Positions 1 to 12,047 of a stretch of DNA of 64,000 bases are shown piece by piece. The stretch comes from Cornus controversa (Eukaryota > Streptophyta > Magnoliopsida > Cornales > Cornaceae). Position 1 is the first letter of the stretch. Each line of letters opens with the position of its first letter. A program made the translations under genes and the position numbers. The stretch covers positions 24,168,297 through 24,232,296 of the forward strand of contig CM048850.1 of NCBI GenBank assembly GCA_026545225.1, in the 5' to 3' direction. Below the pieces are notes generated by a model. That model made no database searches. It was not told the origin of the DNA and was given only the letters and a program-made list of their open reading frames with translations.

Positions 1-58
1 ACGATCCTCCAAAATCTCTAGACCTACTCAGCAGTATTCACCCTCTTCACACTATTTA

Positions 59-1558
59 TTGTTGTCTGATGGTGGTGAACCAGAGTGTTATGATGAAGTA
101 GTGCAGGTTGATGATTCAACCAAGTGGGAGTCAAATATGCAGGATGAGCTACCAAAAGGTAAGAAGGCTTTACATAATAAGTGGGTATATCGAATTAAGG
201 AAGAGCATGATGGCAACAAGCGCTACAAAGTCAGATTAGTTGTGAAGGGATTTCGACAGAAAGAAGGTGTTGACTACACTGAGATTTTCTCTCCGGTTGT
301 GAAGTTGACTACAATTAGATTGATATTACGAATCGTGGTTGCAGAAGACTTGCATCTTGAGTAGTTAGATGTGAAGATTGCTTTCCTTCATGGTGATTTA
401 GAGGAGGATATCTACATAAGGTAGCCACAGGGATTCATAGTGACTGGTAAGGAGGATTTGGTATGCAAGCTGAAAAAGAGCTTATATGGTTTGAAGCAGG
501 CCCTAAGATAGTGGTACAAGAAGTTTGATAGATTCATGTGTAGTAGTGGCTATAAGAGGTGCTAGGTAAATCACTGTTGTTATGTGAAGAAGTTTGATAG
601 TAGTTATATTATTTTACTTTTGTATGTGGATGATATGTTGATTGCAGGTTCAAGCCTTAATGATAGTTGTCTAAGCACTTTGCAATGAAAGATCTGGGTA
701 ATGCAAAGAAGATTCTTGGTATGGGAATTTGTAGGGACAAAGTGGGTGGTACTCTAAATTTGTCACAAGCAGAGTATGTTAAAAGGTTTTTAATCGATTT
801 AGTATGTAAGATGCAAAAATAATGAGCATCCCATTAGTTAGTCATTTTAGACTAACTAAGGAGCAGTCATCCAAGATAGAAGAGGAACGAGCACACATAA
901 AAAAGGTTCCATATGCTTCAGCTATCGGCAGCTTGATGTCTGCCATAATTTGTACCAATCAAGACGTAGCACATGCAGTGGGAGTTATGAGCAGGTACAT
1001 GAGTAATCCAGGAAAACACCATTGGGAGGCAGCAAAATGGATCCTTAGATATTTGAAGGGTACCACAGATACATTATTATGTTTCACTGGGTCGGGTATT
1101 GTGTTGTAGGGTTATGTTGATTTAGACTTGGCTGGTGATGTGGATAATATGAAAAGTACTACTGGGTATGTGTATAATTTGGGTGGTACGACAGTGACTT
1201 GGGTCTCTCAGTTGTAGAAGATTATGGCTTTCTCAACCACAGAAGCTGAATACGTTGCAGTTACAGAAGCGAGCAAGGAGATGGTTTGGCTACAGAAGTT
1301 CTTGGAAGAGTTGGGTAAGGAGTGAGAGAACAGTATTCTATACAGTGACAATCAGAGTGCTATTCATCTTACTAAGAATTCGGCGTATCATTCCAAAATG
1401 AAGAATATACAATTGAGGTAACATTTCATTTGTTCGCTTTTGGATGACAATGTGTTATCACTTGAGAAGATTCATGAAAATTAGAATCCAGCAGATATGT
1501 TAACCAAGGCAGTGACTATTGAGAATCTGAAGCTGTGTTTAGCTTCAGTTGGTGTTTG
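59..1558 (+). pseudogene. copia-1 pol remnant: reverse transcriptase and RNase H
   Basis: The plus strand translates to copia Pol. First comes the start of the RT domain (KWVYRIK, YKVRLVVKGFRQ, about 180-260), then LDVKIAFLHGDLEED (about 365-412), SLYGLKQA (480-504) and the catalytic YVDDMLIAG box (about 624-650). RNase H follows: DNQSAIH near 1350 and PADMLTKAV near 1490-1515. In-frame stops occur at 362, 422, 509, 563, 1107, 1215 and 1482 (all TAG) and 1323 (TGA). There is a frame problem near 660-820 where the text of the protein is shortened. It is a dead copy; the family assignment is firm. Confidence 0.9.
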
Positions 1559-1658
1559 AGCTTGAGGATAGGGAAGATAGTTGTTGCAGTATTTTACTAT
1601 AATTTGAGGCATAAGGGAGTTTTGTAGATTGATACTTATCAGTCTTCAAGTGAGAGAT

Positions 1659-1921
1659 TGATAGAAAGTGTGGAACCTGATTATACTGTACACCTTGACC
1701 CGAATTTTTTAGAGGGGTATTTTGGTATTTTCACACTTGTTATGTAGCCTTAGGAGGTGCCTATATATACATTTTAAACTCTCTGTAATTGTATCCCATT
1801 TTTCTCATCATAGTGAAACCCTGCAACATCAAGGACGTAGCCCTAGATTTTGGGTGAACCTTGTAAATCTGTTTGTGTTTGCTTGTATGTTTAATCTTTT
1901 TTTCTGTTAATTTTCTCACCA
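1659..1921 (+). repeat. 3' LTR of copia-1 (263 bp)
   Basis: Begins TGATAGAAAGTG after the purine tract and ends CACCA. It contains a TATATATA box near 1762 and the usual short U3-R-U5 layout. The same LTR family occurs as a solo LTR in reverse orientation at 49504-49768, which fixes both ends by comparison. Confidence 0.75.
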
Positions 1922-2347
1922 GATTGATCACATAGAGACTAAGACAACGGTGATTGATCACATAGAGACTAAGGTAATGGTAGCAGACCCACTAACCAAA
2001 GCCTTACCCAATGGGTTATTCAAGAATCATGTAATTACCATGGGTATAGTGGATTCATTTGATATATTTTGTTAGTGGGAGGTTTATTCATTTATTTGCT
2101 CTTATTTTATGGCTTTAAACTATGTGTAGTCTTATCTTTTTATGAATTTTTGGTAGCTATTCATAAATATTCTCTGTGCACATATAGTACTATGAATTGT
2201 ATGAATCTCATGAGGAGATATAAAGTTTGAAAGAATACATTTGCATTTAGTATATGGTTATTAGCTAAAATTTTCATGCCTCGTGTCATAAGGTTGTTAC
2301 AAACATAAAGTTGAAAGGTATGGTTGTCTTGCATTAAAGACATAACG
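1922..2347 (+). pseudogene. copia-2 RNase H tail and 3' untranslated part (left piece)
   Basis: The plus strand reads VADPLTKALP (about 1981-2010) followed by a stop near 2073, the usual end of a copia polyprotein. A 30-bp stretch (gattgatcacatagagacta and following bases) is repeated in tandem at about 1923-1975. The sequence then continues as non-coding 3' region and is cut at 2347 by the solo LTR. It resumes at 6485 on the far side. Confidence 0.7.
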
Positions 2348-5300
2348 TGTAAGGATCGGAATAATTTTGACCGGTTCCGGGTGAATTTTGACCGAATTAA
2401 ATTTTTTCGGATTAATTAAAATTCGGAAAAGTGTGGATATAGAGATTTCTATACAAGTGGAAAGTGTATGTATATGTGTATATATATATATATCTACATA
2501 TATATATATATATGGTGCCTATATTTATATTAAATTATAAATATGGTGGGTCTATATGCGATTATGGATAAATAGAGAGGGATCTTTGTATTTATATAAG
2601 TAAGTGTGGGAAAATACATATGAATACATGTATTGTGTGATGTTATGTATAAATATATATATATGTGTGTGTGTGTATGTATGTGTGTGTGTGTGTGTGT
2701 GGAGGAGGATAAGTAGTAAAAAGTTGTGGACCAAAATAAAGAGGACCAAGGGAATGGTCGGCTGAGGAGAAAAGAAGAAAAGGAAAAAAAAAGAAAAGAA
2801 AGAAAGAAAAAGGAAAAAGAAGAAAAGGAAAAAGGAGAGAATCGGGAAGAGAGAGAAGGAGAAACCGAGGTGAGATCAGGAGAGAGAGAGAGAGAACCGA
2901 GAGGAAGAAGAGACTTTGGCTGGTGGTGTTCACGGCGGGGCTTCATCTGGGCGACGGGGAAGACGGTACTCCGGCAACGGCTGGGGCGGCGGTTGACGTG
3001 GGCCGACAGCAGGTGGTGAGTTGATGACCGCGGCTGGGGTTTGTGGGTTGGGTTCGCTGGTTCAGTGGGGGATTCGAATGGCGATGGTGCCCGATGGTGG
3101 TCTGCTCGATGGTGAAGGCTGGGCTGTCCGGTTTGTGGCAGTAGGGGGTGGTTTTCCAGCGTGGGTGTGGCTGGGACCATTCGGCTGTAGCGGTTCGATT
3201 GGGTTATCGGTGGATCTTCGGTTTGGGTTAATTCTGGGTGATTCCGGTGAGAGTTTGTTGGGCAATCGGTTGATGGTCCTTCACGGTTGGGGTGAGGGAG
3301 ACGGAGGTGGTTGTTTTGGCTCGGTGGGTAACTGATCATTCTGATGAATTTCGGTTAGACGTCAGAAAGTTTTGGTTTGTTCTGTAGAGGGGCTCACGGT
3401 GGTGGGCTGGTGATGAGGAGTTGCGTTCGTCACGGTTGGGACTCCACGGAATGGTGGGGCTAGGTTTGGCTATGGTTGTGATGATACAGCTGGGTTTGGT
3501 CATCGATGGCATCAGGTTTGTGCATGGATTGTGTGAGTAGTTTAGATGGTTCCACGGGCTGAGTTCACGGCTGAGTTGTAGGTGGGGATCGCAGCCATTT
3601 GGGATGGTAATGGTGCACGGTTTTGTAAATCCTTGATGCTCAATGGGTTGACTACTTAGGCATGGTAAGGGCTGTTTGGTAACCATAAGTTTGTTTATGC
3701 ATTGGGCCCTCATTGATGGTGGCCTTGGGCCTTGGAATTGGATTGGATTTGAATTTGGCAGTTGGGTTTGATCGTGATTGATGTTGGGCTGCCATGAAAT
3801 TTAGTTCTTGTTTGGGCAGCCATGTTTTGAGGCTTGGACTCGTCAAATTCATTGGGTCAAGCATAGAGATAAAAAGTAAAGAAAGCGGGTTCATATGTGA
3901 CTTGGACACGGGATTGGACCGGACTTGGAGATAGGCCGCTTTGCAAGCGCGGACTTGGCGAAAGCGGGACCTAAGGCAAGTTGATTCTTGCCTTTATCTC
4001 CTACATATATACTTTAATATTATTGATTAATTTGCATATGCTCTTAGTTTAATCATATGTGGCGGTTGTATATATATATATATGTGTGTGTGTGCATATG
4101 TATATATATAAAGGTGGATAAGGTATATGTGTGGGATGTGAGAATATATATATATGTGTGTGTGTGTATATATATATATGTGTGGGTTTGGGGAGCGATG
4201 ACATGTTAAATTTATCGCCTATTTGCATCGTGATATGCATGTACAGTATTGATTGAAATTATGTAAAAAGAATGCTAAATAATACCTATTTAGCTATGTG
4301 TTGTCTTGTATGCATATGTGGCTCTTATGCATGATGTTCAATATATATATGTGATTATATATATGATTGCAGTGGTAGAAATGCATGCTAAGTATGAATA
4401 TAACTTTTGGCGGGCATTTACAAAGCATGATTATGATATGCTAAGTATTTTATATGTTCTTAATACATATATGGTGACGGAATATATATGTGGTTATATA
4501 TTGTGGATGGAAAGTATGCTAGTTACTTGCAGTAAATACATGTCTTGAGTGGAAGCATGATCATATTTATGCTAGTATATATGCATATGCGACTATATGC
4601 AGGATATGACATATATGTGTTTATATGTGGGAATGTGGATATGAGATGCATGCTAACTTTATTTATATATCGAATGTGTGCATTGGTTTTAGCATGATAA
4701 AAATGTGCTAAAGTTAAAGTGTTTTGCATATGTGAGGTGTTATGCAAGTCTTGGAACATGTATGTGCGATATGTGTTGGAATGTGATGAAAAACATGCTA
4801 AATACTTCTTTTTAGTATTCATAAGCATGGGTTGATGCATGAAAGTATTATGCTATGTATAGATGCATCTATATTGCATATATGGGAGGGAAATGACATA
4901 TACGTGGTTATATGTGGGTTTATGTAGAGAGAAATGCATGCTATGTACTTATATACTAGTTGGGGCATTGGGATAGCATAAAAATAGAATGCTTGATTAC
5001 GTATGCATCCACATTGCATATATGGGAGGTTGCGGGAAAATTAACGCAAAAAAGGTGCACGGGACTTCGGAGTGGTCCAACCGTGTCACGAGAAGTGGTA
5101 TAATTATCCACTAAGTATGGCCCTCGGAGTGGACCCGCTATACGAAGGTTTTATGCCTAGAATCAGAGTGTGTCCAACATTTGTGAGCTTCGGAGTTGCC
5201 CCCTCACGATTAGGCAAAACCAATATATTGCCATCGGAGTATGTCCAACAAGTATGGCCCTCGGAGTGGACCCGCCATGCTCAGGCTTAATGCCTAGAAT

Positions 5301-6484
5301 TCGGAGTATGTCCAACGAATGTGAGCCTCGGAGCTGTCCCCTCACATAATGGTAATCCTATACATTGCCAGGGTAGAATGACCTTTCGGAGTGGTCCAGG
5401 TCATAGGATGGTTATCGGAGTTATCCTAGGTCACATGATCCTCAGAGCGGGCCAATCATGTGGGGTATCGGATGAGGGCCGAGAGTGAGAGTACGTGCAA
5501 GCCTTGATGCTTGTATTATGTATCGGATTATGACCGTGGAGGGTGAAAATACCTTTATGCTTATGTGTTTATCTATTAAGCATGTTTTTCTGTTTAAATG
5601 CATCTATATTGCATTTGAAATGTGCTACTTGACGAGTAGGAAATGTGGTAGTTGATTTACATCGTTTATGTAAATGTGTTGACATATATGTTCTATATAC
5701 ATATTGGTGCTGAATGTTTACTGCTTTCAAGCATGTTGAAAATGATTTCTAAAATCATATGTAGTGGATTTTATATGTTCATATGTGCTAGAGTGGCCAT
5801 ATACATTGTTGGTTCATGCATGCTAGGAGGAGCATGGTCTTAAATATTGTGATATATTTAAGTGCATATATATATTTTTGAGAATATGTGAGGATCGACC
5901 TGCTGCAGCGGTGATAGTATGGTTCTACATACCTTGTTGGGCCTTTGAGCTCACCCCCTCCCAGGTTTTGCAGGTATTGCTGAGTACGGAGTTAGTTAGG
6001 GGACTGACAGCACCGGTTGTAGAGGTAGTGTCTAGATTCTTTAGAATCTGATGTATGTCCAGTATAATGGATAGATAGATGCATTACATTTGGATTAAAT
6101 GTATGGAGAGATTTATGTTGATTCAGTTCCTTCAGTTGTATTTTATTCATGTGATGCATGTATATAATACGGACATTCAAGGACTGAGACATGAAATTTT
6201 GATTGTATTATGCATGTTGTAGAAATGTTGGGGGGACACGTGCCCAGAAGTGTCCATATTTATTGTTAGATATAAATGTTGGGGGGACACGTGCCCAGAA
6301 GTGTCCATTTGAATTTAAAGCAGGTATATCATGCCAGGATCTGATTATTTAGAATGAGTCATGCCCAATTTTCGTAAAAATAATAGAAAATTGAGGTTGT
6401 ATGATCAGGTGATGGTTATGTCGTGAGGGTGATCTCACGAGGTTCACACCTCGATTTCTGGGCCTTGGGAATCGGGGCGTGACA
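2348..6484. mobile_element. Solo LTR of a large-LTR retrotransposon (4137 bp)
   Basis: The left end is TGTAAGGATCGG and the right end is ATCGGGGCGTGACA, so the piece starts TG and ends CA. It is flanked by an identical 5-bp target duplication, TAACG, at 2343-2347 and 6485-6489. No gag or pol sequence, primer-binding site or second LTR is visible inside, so a solo LTR left by LTR-LTR recombination is the simplest reading. Contents include TA/TG microsatellites (2470-2700, 4070-4180), a purine-rich and then GC-rich stretch (2750-3600) and a degenerate tandem repeat (5060-5470). A non-autonomous large-LTR element with no interior is the alternative. Confidence 0.75.
5060..5470. repeat. Degenerate tandem repeat inside the 4.1-kb solo LTR
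   Basis: The block tatggccctcggagtggacc recurs at about 5115 and 5251, a period near 135 bp. Shorter motifs (cggagt, gtccaac, cccctcac) recur through the whole stretch. No open frame of significance. It is part of the LTR. Confidence 0.6.
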
Positions 6485-7294
6485 TAACGGTTTCGAGTTT
6501 GAAGCATAAAGAATTTTGTGAAAAATCATAAAGTTGGACCAATATGGATATAACATAAATAATCACATAAAGATGTTATTTTCCATGTATTCCTTATTTG
6601 TCGGGGATCCATGTGGATATTGGTGCTAGTGTTGTGATCATGAATGGTCATGTATGATTATATATACATAAACCACTATGGTTCGCATTAGTAGTATTAT
6701 TTGACAGGGTCTTGAACTAAGGTATTTTCATATTTGGTTACTCTGGCCACTTAAGTTATCCAATTCGGAGATTTTATTTTACTTTAAATTATTTATATAA
6801 TCAATGTTTGCCCAAGTGGGAGAATGTAAGAATTTTGGACTTTCAATTATTATAATTTCTTTATACATAGAAAGAAAAATCCAGATTGAAGATTGAAACC
6901 AAATAGAGAATTACCGAATACCCTATACCCTATACCGAATACCCTATACATATGATTTGATAAAGGTAACGTAATGTGATTACAATCTGATCGTTCCCTT
7001 GATGGGAGGGATTTGATCAGATATCTTTATATATATAGCTTGGTCACCACTCTCACATTATACACTCCATACGGTTAGTCTTGCCCCATTTAGAGACGTG
7101 AGCATGAGTAGAGAGAGTGGAAGACCAAAGTAGACGTGCGAACAAATCTGGATACTGAAGAACAATGAAAAGATTGGATTTATTCAATTGATGGCTTTCT
7201 TCTCAGTTTATTAATGGCTTCTGTAGGTATGTTCAGTATGTTGATATATAAATGTGTTTTAAGTATGTGTATGGATTTCCTATTTTGTTTTACA
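6485..7294 (+). mobile_element. copia-2 right piece: 3' untranslated region and 3' LTR
   Basis: Continuation of the element interrupted at 2347. A polypurine tract (caagtgggagaa, about 6813-6824) precedes a TG-starting LTR at 6825 (TGTAAGAATTTT). The LTR probably ends at TTTTACA (7294). It contains a TATATATA box near 7027. The 3' end of the LTR is inferred from the TGTAA/TTACA termini only; no second LTR copy is in the window to confirm it. Confidence 0.55.
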
Positions 7295-8269
7295 GTCACC
7301 TCACGCTATTTTTTTATTTTTTGTTGTTGCTAATTCTTAAAATATGTAGCTCTAACCCTCACTTTTATTTATTTATTTATTTTTATCCTCTGTAGGACAA
7401 ATGTAGCAACATCGATAGCTATTGCAACTATAGCAATAATAGATGATGCAAAAGCTTCTGTTGCTGCTCTAACCTTTCCATCTCGCTTTTGCATGCCTAG
7501 TGGCTTCTGATTATCTAGGCTACAACCTCATATATGTTTGGGCTGATTGTATGCTCTTTCACATGTATTGTATATTTTGGTATTCCCTTGTTTAAGATCA
7601 CAAGGCCTTTTATTTTTGGGAAAATTAGACTTTGGTGACCAATCTTAATAAAAATTACTCTAAAGTGACCATAAAGTCTGAAAAAGATGAATAGTCACAA
7701 AAATTGAAACTTAATTACTGATGAGTGACCATTTGAGGGTAATTTAGTAAAAAAATAATTCATGCTTATTAAAAATTCTAAAAATAATTTTTAGATACCG
7801 AAATTTTCATTCAATATAAAAATAACTCCTTAAATTCATCATTCTCTCTTCCTCGTCCATCACTCTCTTTATCCTTTTTAGTTTGCTAGTCTACCAATTA
7901 AAAAGATAGGGTTTTTTTATCATCCTTAATCTCTTTTCCTATTTTCTCTGTCATGTCCTTAAAACATACTATATAACCGAGAGGATAAGAAGTTACATAA
8001 TAAATTTGAAACACATTAAGAGTTGCTTAAATTTACTTACTAATTATTTGAGAGAACGAAAAATGAGAATTCTTTTTTTTTTCTCTGGCAAAGATATCAA
8101 AATTTTTATTAGATCAACAAGACAAATATCATAAACATCATTTGTATTCAATTAACGCTTACTCTGTGTACAAATCTATGACACTCCGAGTTTGTTAAAA
8201 AACACTTTATGTTTATTGAAATTTTTATATTTTACCGTTTTTGGGCAGTGTGGATTATTATTGAAATGT
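7295..8269. other. AT-rich spacer left of the duplication
   Basis: No long open frame, RNA gene or clear repeat recognised. A weak exon-like stretch at about 7397-7511 is discussed under rejected items. The paralogous similarity with 52070 onward begins at about 8270, so this spacer is outside the duplicated unit. Confidence 0.6.
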
Positions 8270-8316
8270 TTATTTATTCAGACAAAATAAGATGATTTGG
8301 TATTTTAAAGAATAAT

Positions 8317-8885
8317 TGTAGTAACCCTTGTGGACGGCTGTGAGTGGGCGGGTGTGAAGACAGAAACTGGGCTGAGCTACCACACTGACAGGGTGCAGGG
8401 TGCTCAATCCCACATTGCCTAGGTGTGGAAAAGGGGATGTGCTTATATGTAGTATGTTCTCTTCAAATGGTTTGAGGCCTTTTGGGGTAAAACCCAAGAG
8501 CAAAACCGTGCGAGCTATGGCCCAAAGCGGACAATATCATACCATGTGTTGGAGCGGGGTATTACAGTTGGTATCAGAGCCTGAACCAGCCGGAAGTGTG
8601 CCTACGAGGACGTCGGGCCTCGTAGGGGGGTGGATTGTAGTAACCCTTGTGGACAGGTGTGAGTGGGCGGGTACGAAGACAGACACTGGGCTGAGCTACC
8701 ACACTGACAAGGTGCAGGGTGCTCAATCCCACATCGCTTGGGTGTGGAAAAGGGGATGTGCTTATATGTAGTATGTTCTCTTCAAATGCTATGAGGCCTT
8801 TTGGGGTAAAACCCAAGAGTAAAACCGTGCGGGCTATGGCCCAAAGCGGACAATATCATACCATGTGTTGGAGCGGGGTATTACA
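8317..8885 (+). mobile_element. TRIM-1: terminal-repeat retrotransposon in miniature
   Basis: Two 250-bp LTRs (8317-8566 and 8636-8885), both TGTAGTAACCC to GGGGTATTACA, flank a 69-bp interior. The interior holds only a primer-binding site TGGTATCAGAGC (8569-8580, complementary to initiator Met tRNA) and a polypurine tract (about 8624-8635). It is flanked by the 5-bp target duplication ATAAT (8312-8316, 8886-8890). There is no coding capacity, so it must be moved in trans. The corresponding site in block B (about 52115) is unoccupied, so this copy inserted after the duplication or was lost from B. Confidence 0.92.
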
Positions 8886-9044
8886 ATAATTATTTAAAAT
8901 TACAAAATTGTATCATTTTATGCCACAAAACATACCACAGGATCTACTATCACAAGAGGAGATCATGTTGTATGTCATGTACTTTAAAACTACCACGTTT
9001 TGAGGCACAACAAACTCTATCACCCTTCTCTCTATATATGGATA

Positions 9045-9308
9045 GGGAAATACTAAACTTCATGAAATTATTTCATGATTTTCTATCATAAATAATGTGT
9101 CAGGTGATAATAGCATTGGAACTTCGTGTATGAGGGAAATTCCACCAATACTAACTCACCATTTAATTTTATCTCCTAAAATAATAAAAAATAATAATAA
9201 AAAATAAAAATTTATTGTTAGTAGGATTCCTATAAATATAGAAGTGTTACCTGTCTCATCATTCATGATATAAAACATAAAATAATTTCATGATTTGTAA
9301 CATTGCTC
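9045..9308. mobile_element. MULE-type MITE in block A (264 bp)
   Basis: Long imperfect terminal inverted repeats of about 60 bp: left GGGAAATACTAAAC, right reverse complement GAGCAATGTTACAAA, both continuing into CATGAAATTATTT. A perfect 9-bp target duplication, ATATGGATA, lies at 9036-9044 and 9309-9317. The 9-bp duplication and long TIRs fit a Mutator-like non-autonomous element. It is present in block B too (52274-52537), so it predates the duplication. Confidence 0.75.
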
Positions 9309-10099
9309 ATATGGATATATGAGCAAAAGAATTTATCCACATTTTCGATAGTGGCCGTTAGATTTAATCTAATGGCCACATTCCAAACCCACTTCTCACC
9401 TTTCCAAAATTCACAAAACTACCTTATGTGAATTTTAATTTTGAAAAATTAATATTATCGTGGTTTATCAATTCCTTACCTATTGTAAAAAAAATGATAA
9501 ATTACCAAAAGTAAACAATTGAATTAAGACGTGATCAATAATCGGTATTAGTCTTCTTCCACCTTCTGACACAACTGTCTGTTTAATTAAGGGTTGTTCT
9601 ACATCTTGTATATCAAAAGCAGCCTTCTGTGACAACTTTGCTGACAAGTTTTGTTGCAAAGTATCTCAGAAGCAACTGATGTTTAAGTGGTGGACATGAG
9701 ATAAAATTGATTGTACTGCAAAATTTAATTCAATTTCTCCAACCTTTGTTGTTGATAGTAAATGAACTAGTAGGGAAGAAAATTAATATTTTTATCGAGC
9801 CTTTATGAATAAGTAGTAATTCTTCGGGTGAAAAGTTTTTGTTTATCTTCTAACATCACATTCATGTCGGATCACAAGTTGCATTCTAATATGAATGATG
9901 ACCAATAGTTCTTACTTTAATTTTCTAACAAAATGCCAAAAAGTTAGATTAAAAAAGAAAAGTGTAACAAGCATTATCATTTTCTACCTTATGAAGTCAA
10001 ATATTTTTGTAAACTCAATGAATTTCAATGTGAATCTTACTTGTCTTGTTTCGGCTTAATGTGGCAATTCTTACATTGAATATTCTTACATAGAACTTT

Positions 10100-11154
10100 G
10101 ATGCGAAACACCTCAGGCTTACTATTGCAACTACCTAGCCCAATTATTGTAGATTTTCGACTAACGTCAAAATCCTGTCAAAAGGGTAACTGGATGTACA
10201 TGAACACTCAGCAAGTATTTTTTCCCCTTCGTAACTCGATCTTCTTCTCCTTCTTCACCAATGAATAGTTGTATACTAAACCAATCCAATAATTTGATCA
10301 CGAAGAAATCTTCAATATAGTCTTCGAACAGTTGATCAAGCAAATAGAGACACCCTAAATCACTCAGTGAATATGTGTGTGCTGTCAAAAATATAAACAA
10401 AGAAATTGAGAGAAAAATTCATTTGCTAAAAAAATATCTCAATGCTTTCTCTCTTTAGAATATAAATTTCTGTTATGTTGAAAGCTTCGGTGAAAGCACT
10501 AATTTTTTCACACTTTGAGAGAAAAAATATGAGATTTTTATAAAGATTAAAAACCCTAATTGTTTTTAGAAAATAAGTTGAAAACCAATAGGAAATAAGT
10601 CCCAACGTTTTAGGAAAATCTTAGGTCAAATTCGAGTCAAAACAGGACTTTACAGGACGAAATTTGCCAGAGCAGAAGTATGGACAGGTCTAGCCTATTC
10701 TTGGACCAGTCCAGACTTTTCTCTGTCAAAAAATAAGATCTCGAGACCTCTTAAACAGGTTCAAGTTTGAGCTAGACCAGTCCAACCTTGAATATTGAAG
10801 CATTTTGCTCAAAAGTCCCTCTAGTCAAGGTTGGAACCTCCCAGTTTGAAATATATATTTTCTCACCACTTTACCTGGACTATGTGACTTTCATATGTGA
10901 TTAACGATGTCCTCATACACTTAGAACCATCTCGAAACTCCAATCAATCAAATCTTTGTTCAGACCATTGGTGGCTTCTTCCGAAGATTCAAGCTTCATC
11001 ATTTGAGGAACATTTGCATGGTTGGTGTAAAACGTCATGCTCACTCTGAGATTTCATTTATGTGATCAATGATGAGAATATAAAACAAAGATTAAAACTC
11101 GATCATGCTTGATTTTTACACTAAAGATTGTCAATTACAAAAATATACGTCACA
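10100..11154 (-). repeat. Old SIRE-like LTR fragment, block A
   Basis: Degenerate relative of the LTRs at 18308 and 24851. It shares cacctcaggctta, ggctaacgtca-like and actcagcaagtatttt segments in the same order, a GACCAGTCC-type stretch, and the terminal tatacgtcaca end (11154). The first part of the LTR is not recognisable, and no internal region follows. The matching fragment in block B (53332-54387) shows it is older than the duplication. The short open frame at 10167-10400 lies inside it and is not a gene. Confidence 0.65.
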
Positions 11155-12002
11155 TTTTTCAAAGTGTTCCAACATTTGTCATGTTTAAACTCCTCGATCA
11201 TACTGGCATGATACAGATGTTTAGCTGATGTCATCTAAATTAAATAATTATAGAATAATTAGACTGGATTATTTAAAATAATTATGAATTAAATTTAATA
11301 CAATAATGAATTTAATTAAAATAATTAACTTATCGTATTATCATTATTGAAGCTAATGGTGTAATTCATTTGAATTGTATTCAAGCATTAGATCATTTGT
11401 TAATTTTTTCTTGGATGCCAGAGCAACGATTTGACAAATTGCAGGCATTTCGACTAGTTGGAGCACCGAGTTGTATTTGAAATTCGACGAGAACTTTTTT
11501 CCATAATGTTATCTTTTGTTGGTATGCACTGATCACTGCATCACAGTAGACTTCCAACCACGAACGACACATAGCCTCATCTTCGGCGGTGGACCAATTG
11601 TGATTTCAGGCAACAGGTTGCTTTCAGAAAGGTTTGGCGATTGTGGCACTTCAGGCAAATTCTATTGGGTGATTGAGAAAATGAAAATTGGAATTCGACA
11701 ATGAAATATTAGTCGTATGGCAAAAAAATCATTGTTTGATAAAGGGTTGTAGTTGAAATGTGGTAGTGTAGGATCCATGAAATTGAGTTTTGTAAAAAAA
11801 AATAATTAAGATTGAGAAATTAAAGGATTCGTAACTTCAAGGAGAAGAAAATATGGATATTTGATTGTGAGATGAATGAATGTCGGATTTGATGAATTTA
11901 TAGAGGTGAAAATAAAGTAAAAAAGTAAAAAAAAAAAATTTACTTTTTTAGCCAATATAGCCGTTTTAGGCACAGTTTGGGTGGGTTTATTGGCATTGGC
12001 AG

Positions 12003-12047
<45 letters not shown>

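Larger units (their letters stand above)
1..1922 (+). mobile_element. Ty1-copia retrotransposon (copia-1), 3' portion, degenerate
   Basis: The right-hand part of a copia element whose left part lies outside the window. It reads reverse transcriptase, RNase H, a purine-rich tract (about 1648-1658) and a 3' LTR (1659-1921) in the plus-strand order typical of Ty1-copia. Its right end abuts the RNase H tail of another copia element (copia-2), so copia-1 appears nested in copia-2. The coding part is broken by several stop codons, so it cannot make a working polyprotein. Confidence 0.85.

Noticed and set aside
2530..3339. 269-residue minus-strand frame and overlapping plus-strand frames
   Set aside because: Low-complexity Ser/Phe/Thr/His runs created by purine-rich and TG-repeat DNA inside the 4.1-kb solo LTR; no domain and no codon structure.
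7397..7511. Exon-like stretch on the plus strand (after tctgtag) reading TNVATSIAIATIAIIDD and ending in a stop
   Set aside because: Only about 37 residues, no recognised family, no partner exon nearby; a chance frame or a very worn fragment.
8400..8771. 123-residue plus-strand frame, and similar frames at 27060-27551, 57757-58287, 37810-38193 and 42069-42485
   Set aside because: These all lie in or across TRIM LTRs and interiors; the repeated reading frame follows from the repeated DNA, and TRIMs have no genes.
9351..9379. 29-nt near-perfect palindrome gtggccgttagat with its inverse
   Set aside because: Also in block B and probably transposon-derived; too short and isolated to call a microRNA or regulatory site.
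10167..10400. 77-residue minus-strand frame present in both blocks (also 53400-53633)
   Set aside because: Lies in the old SIRE-like LTR; conservation reflects the duplication, not coding.
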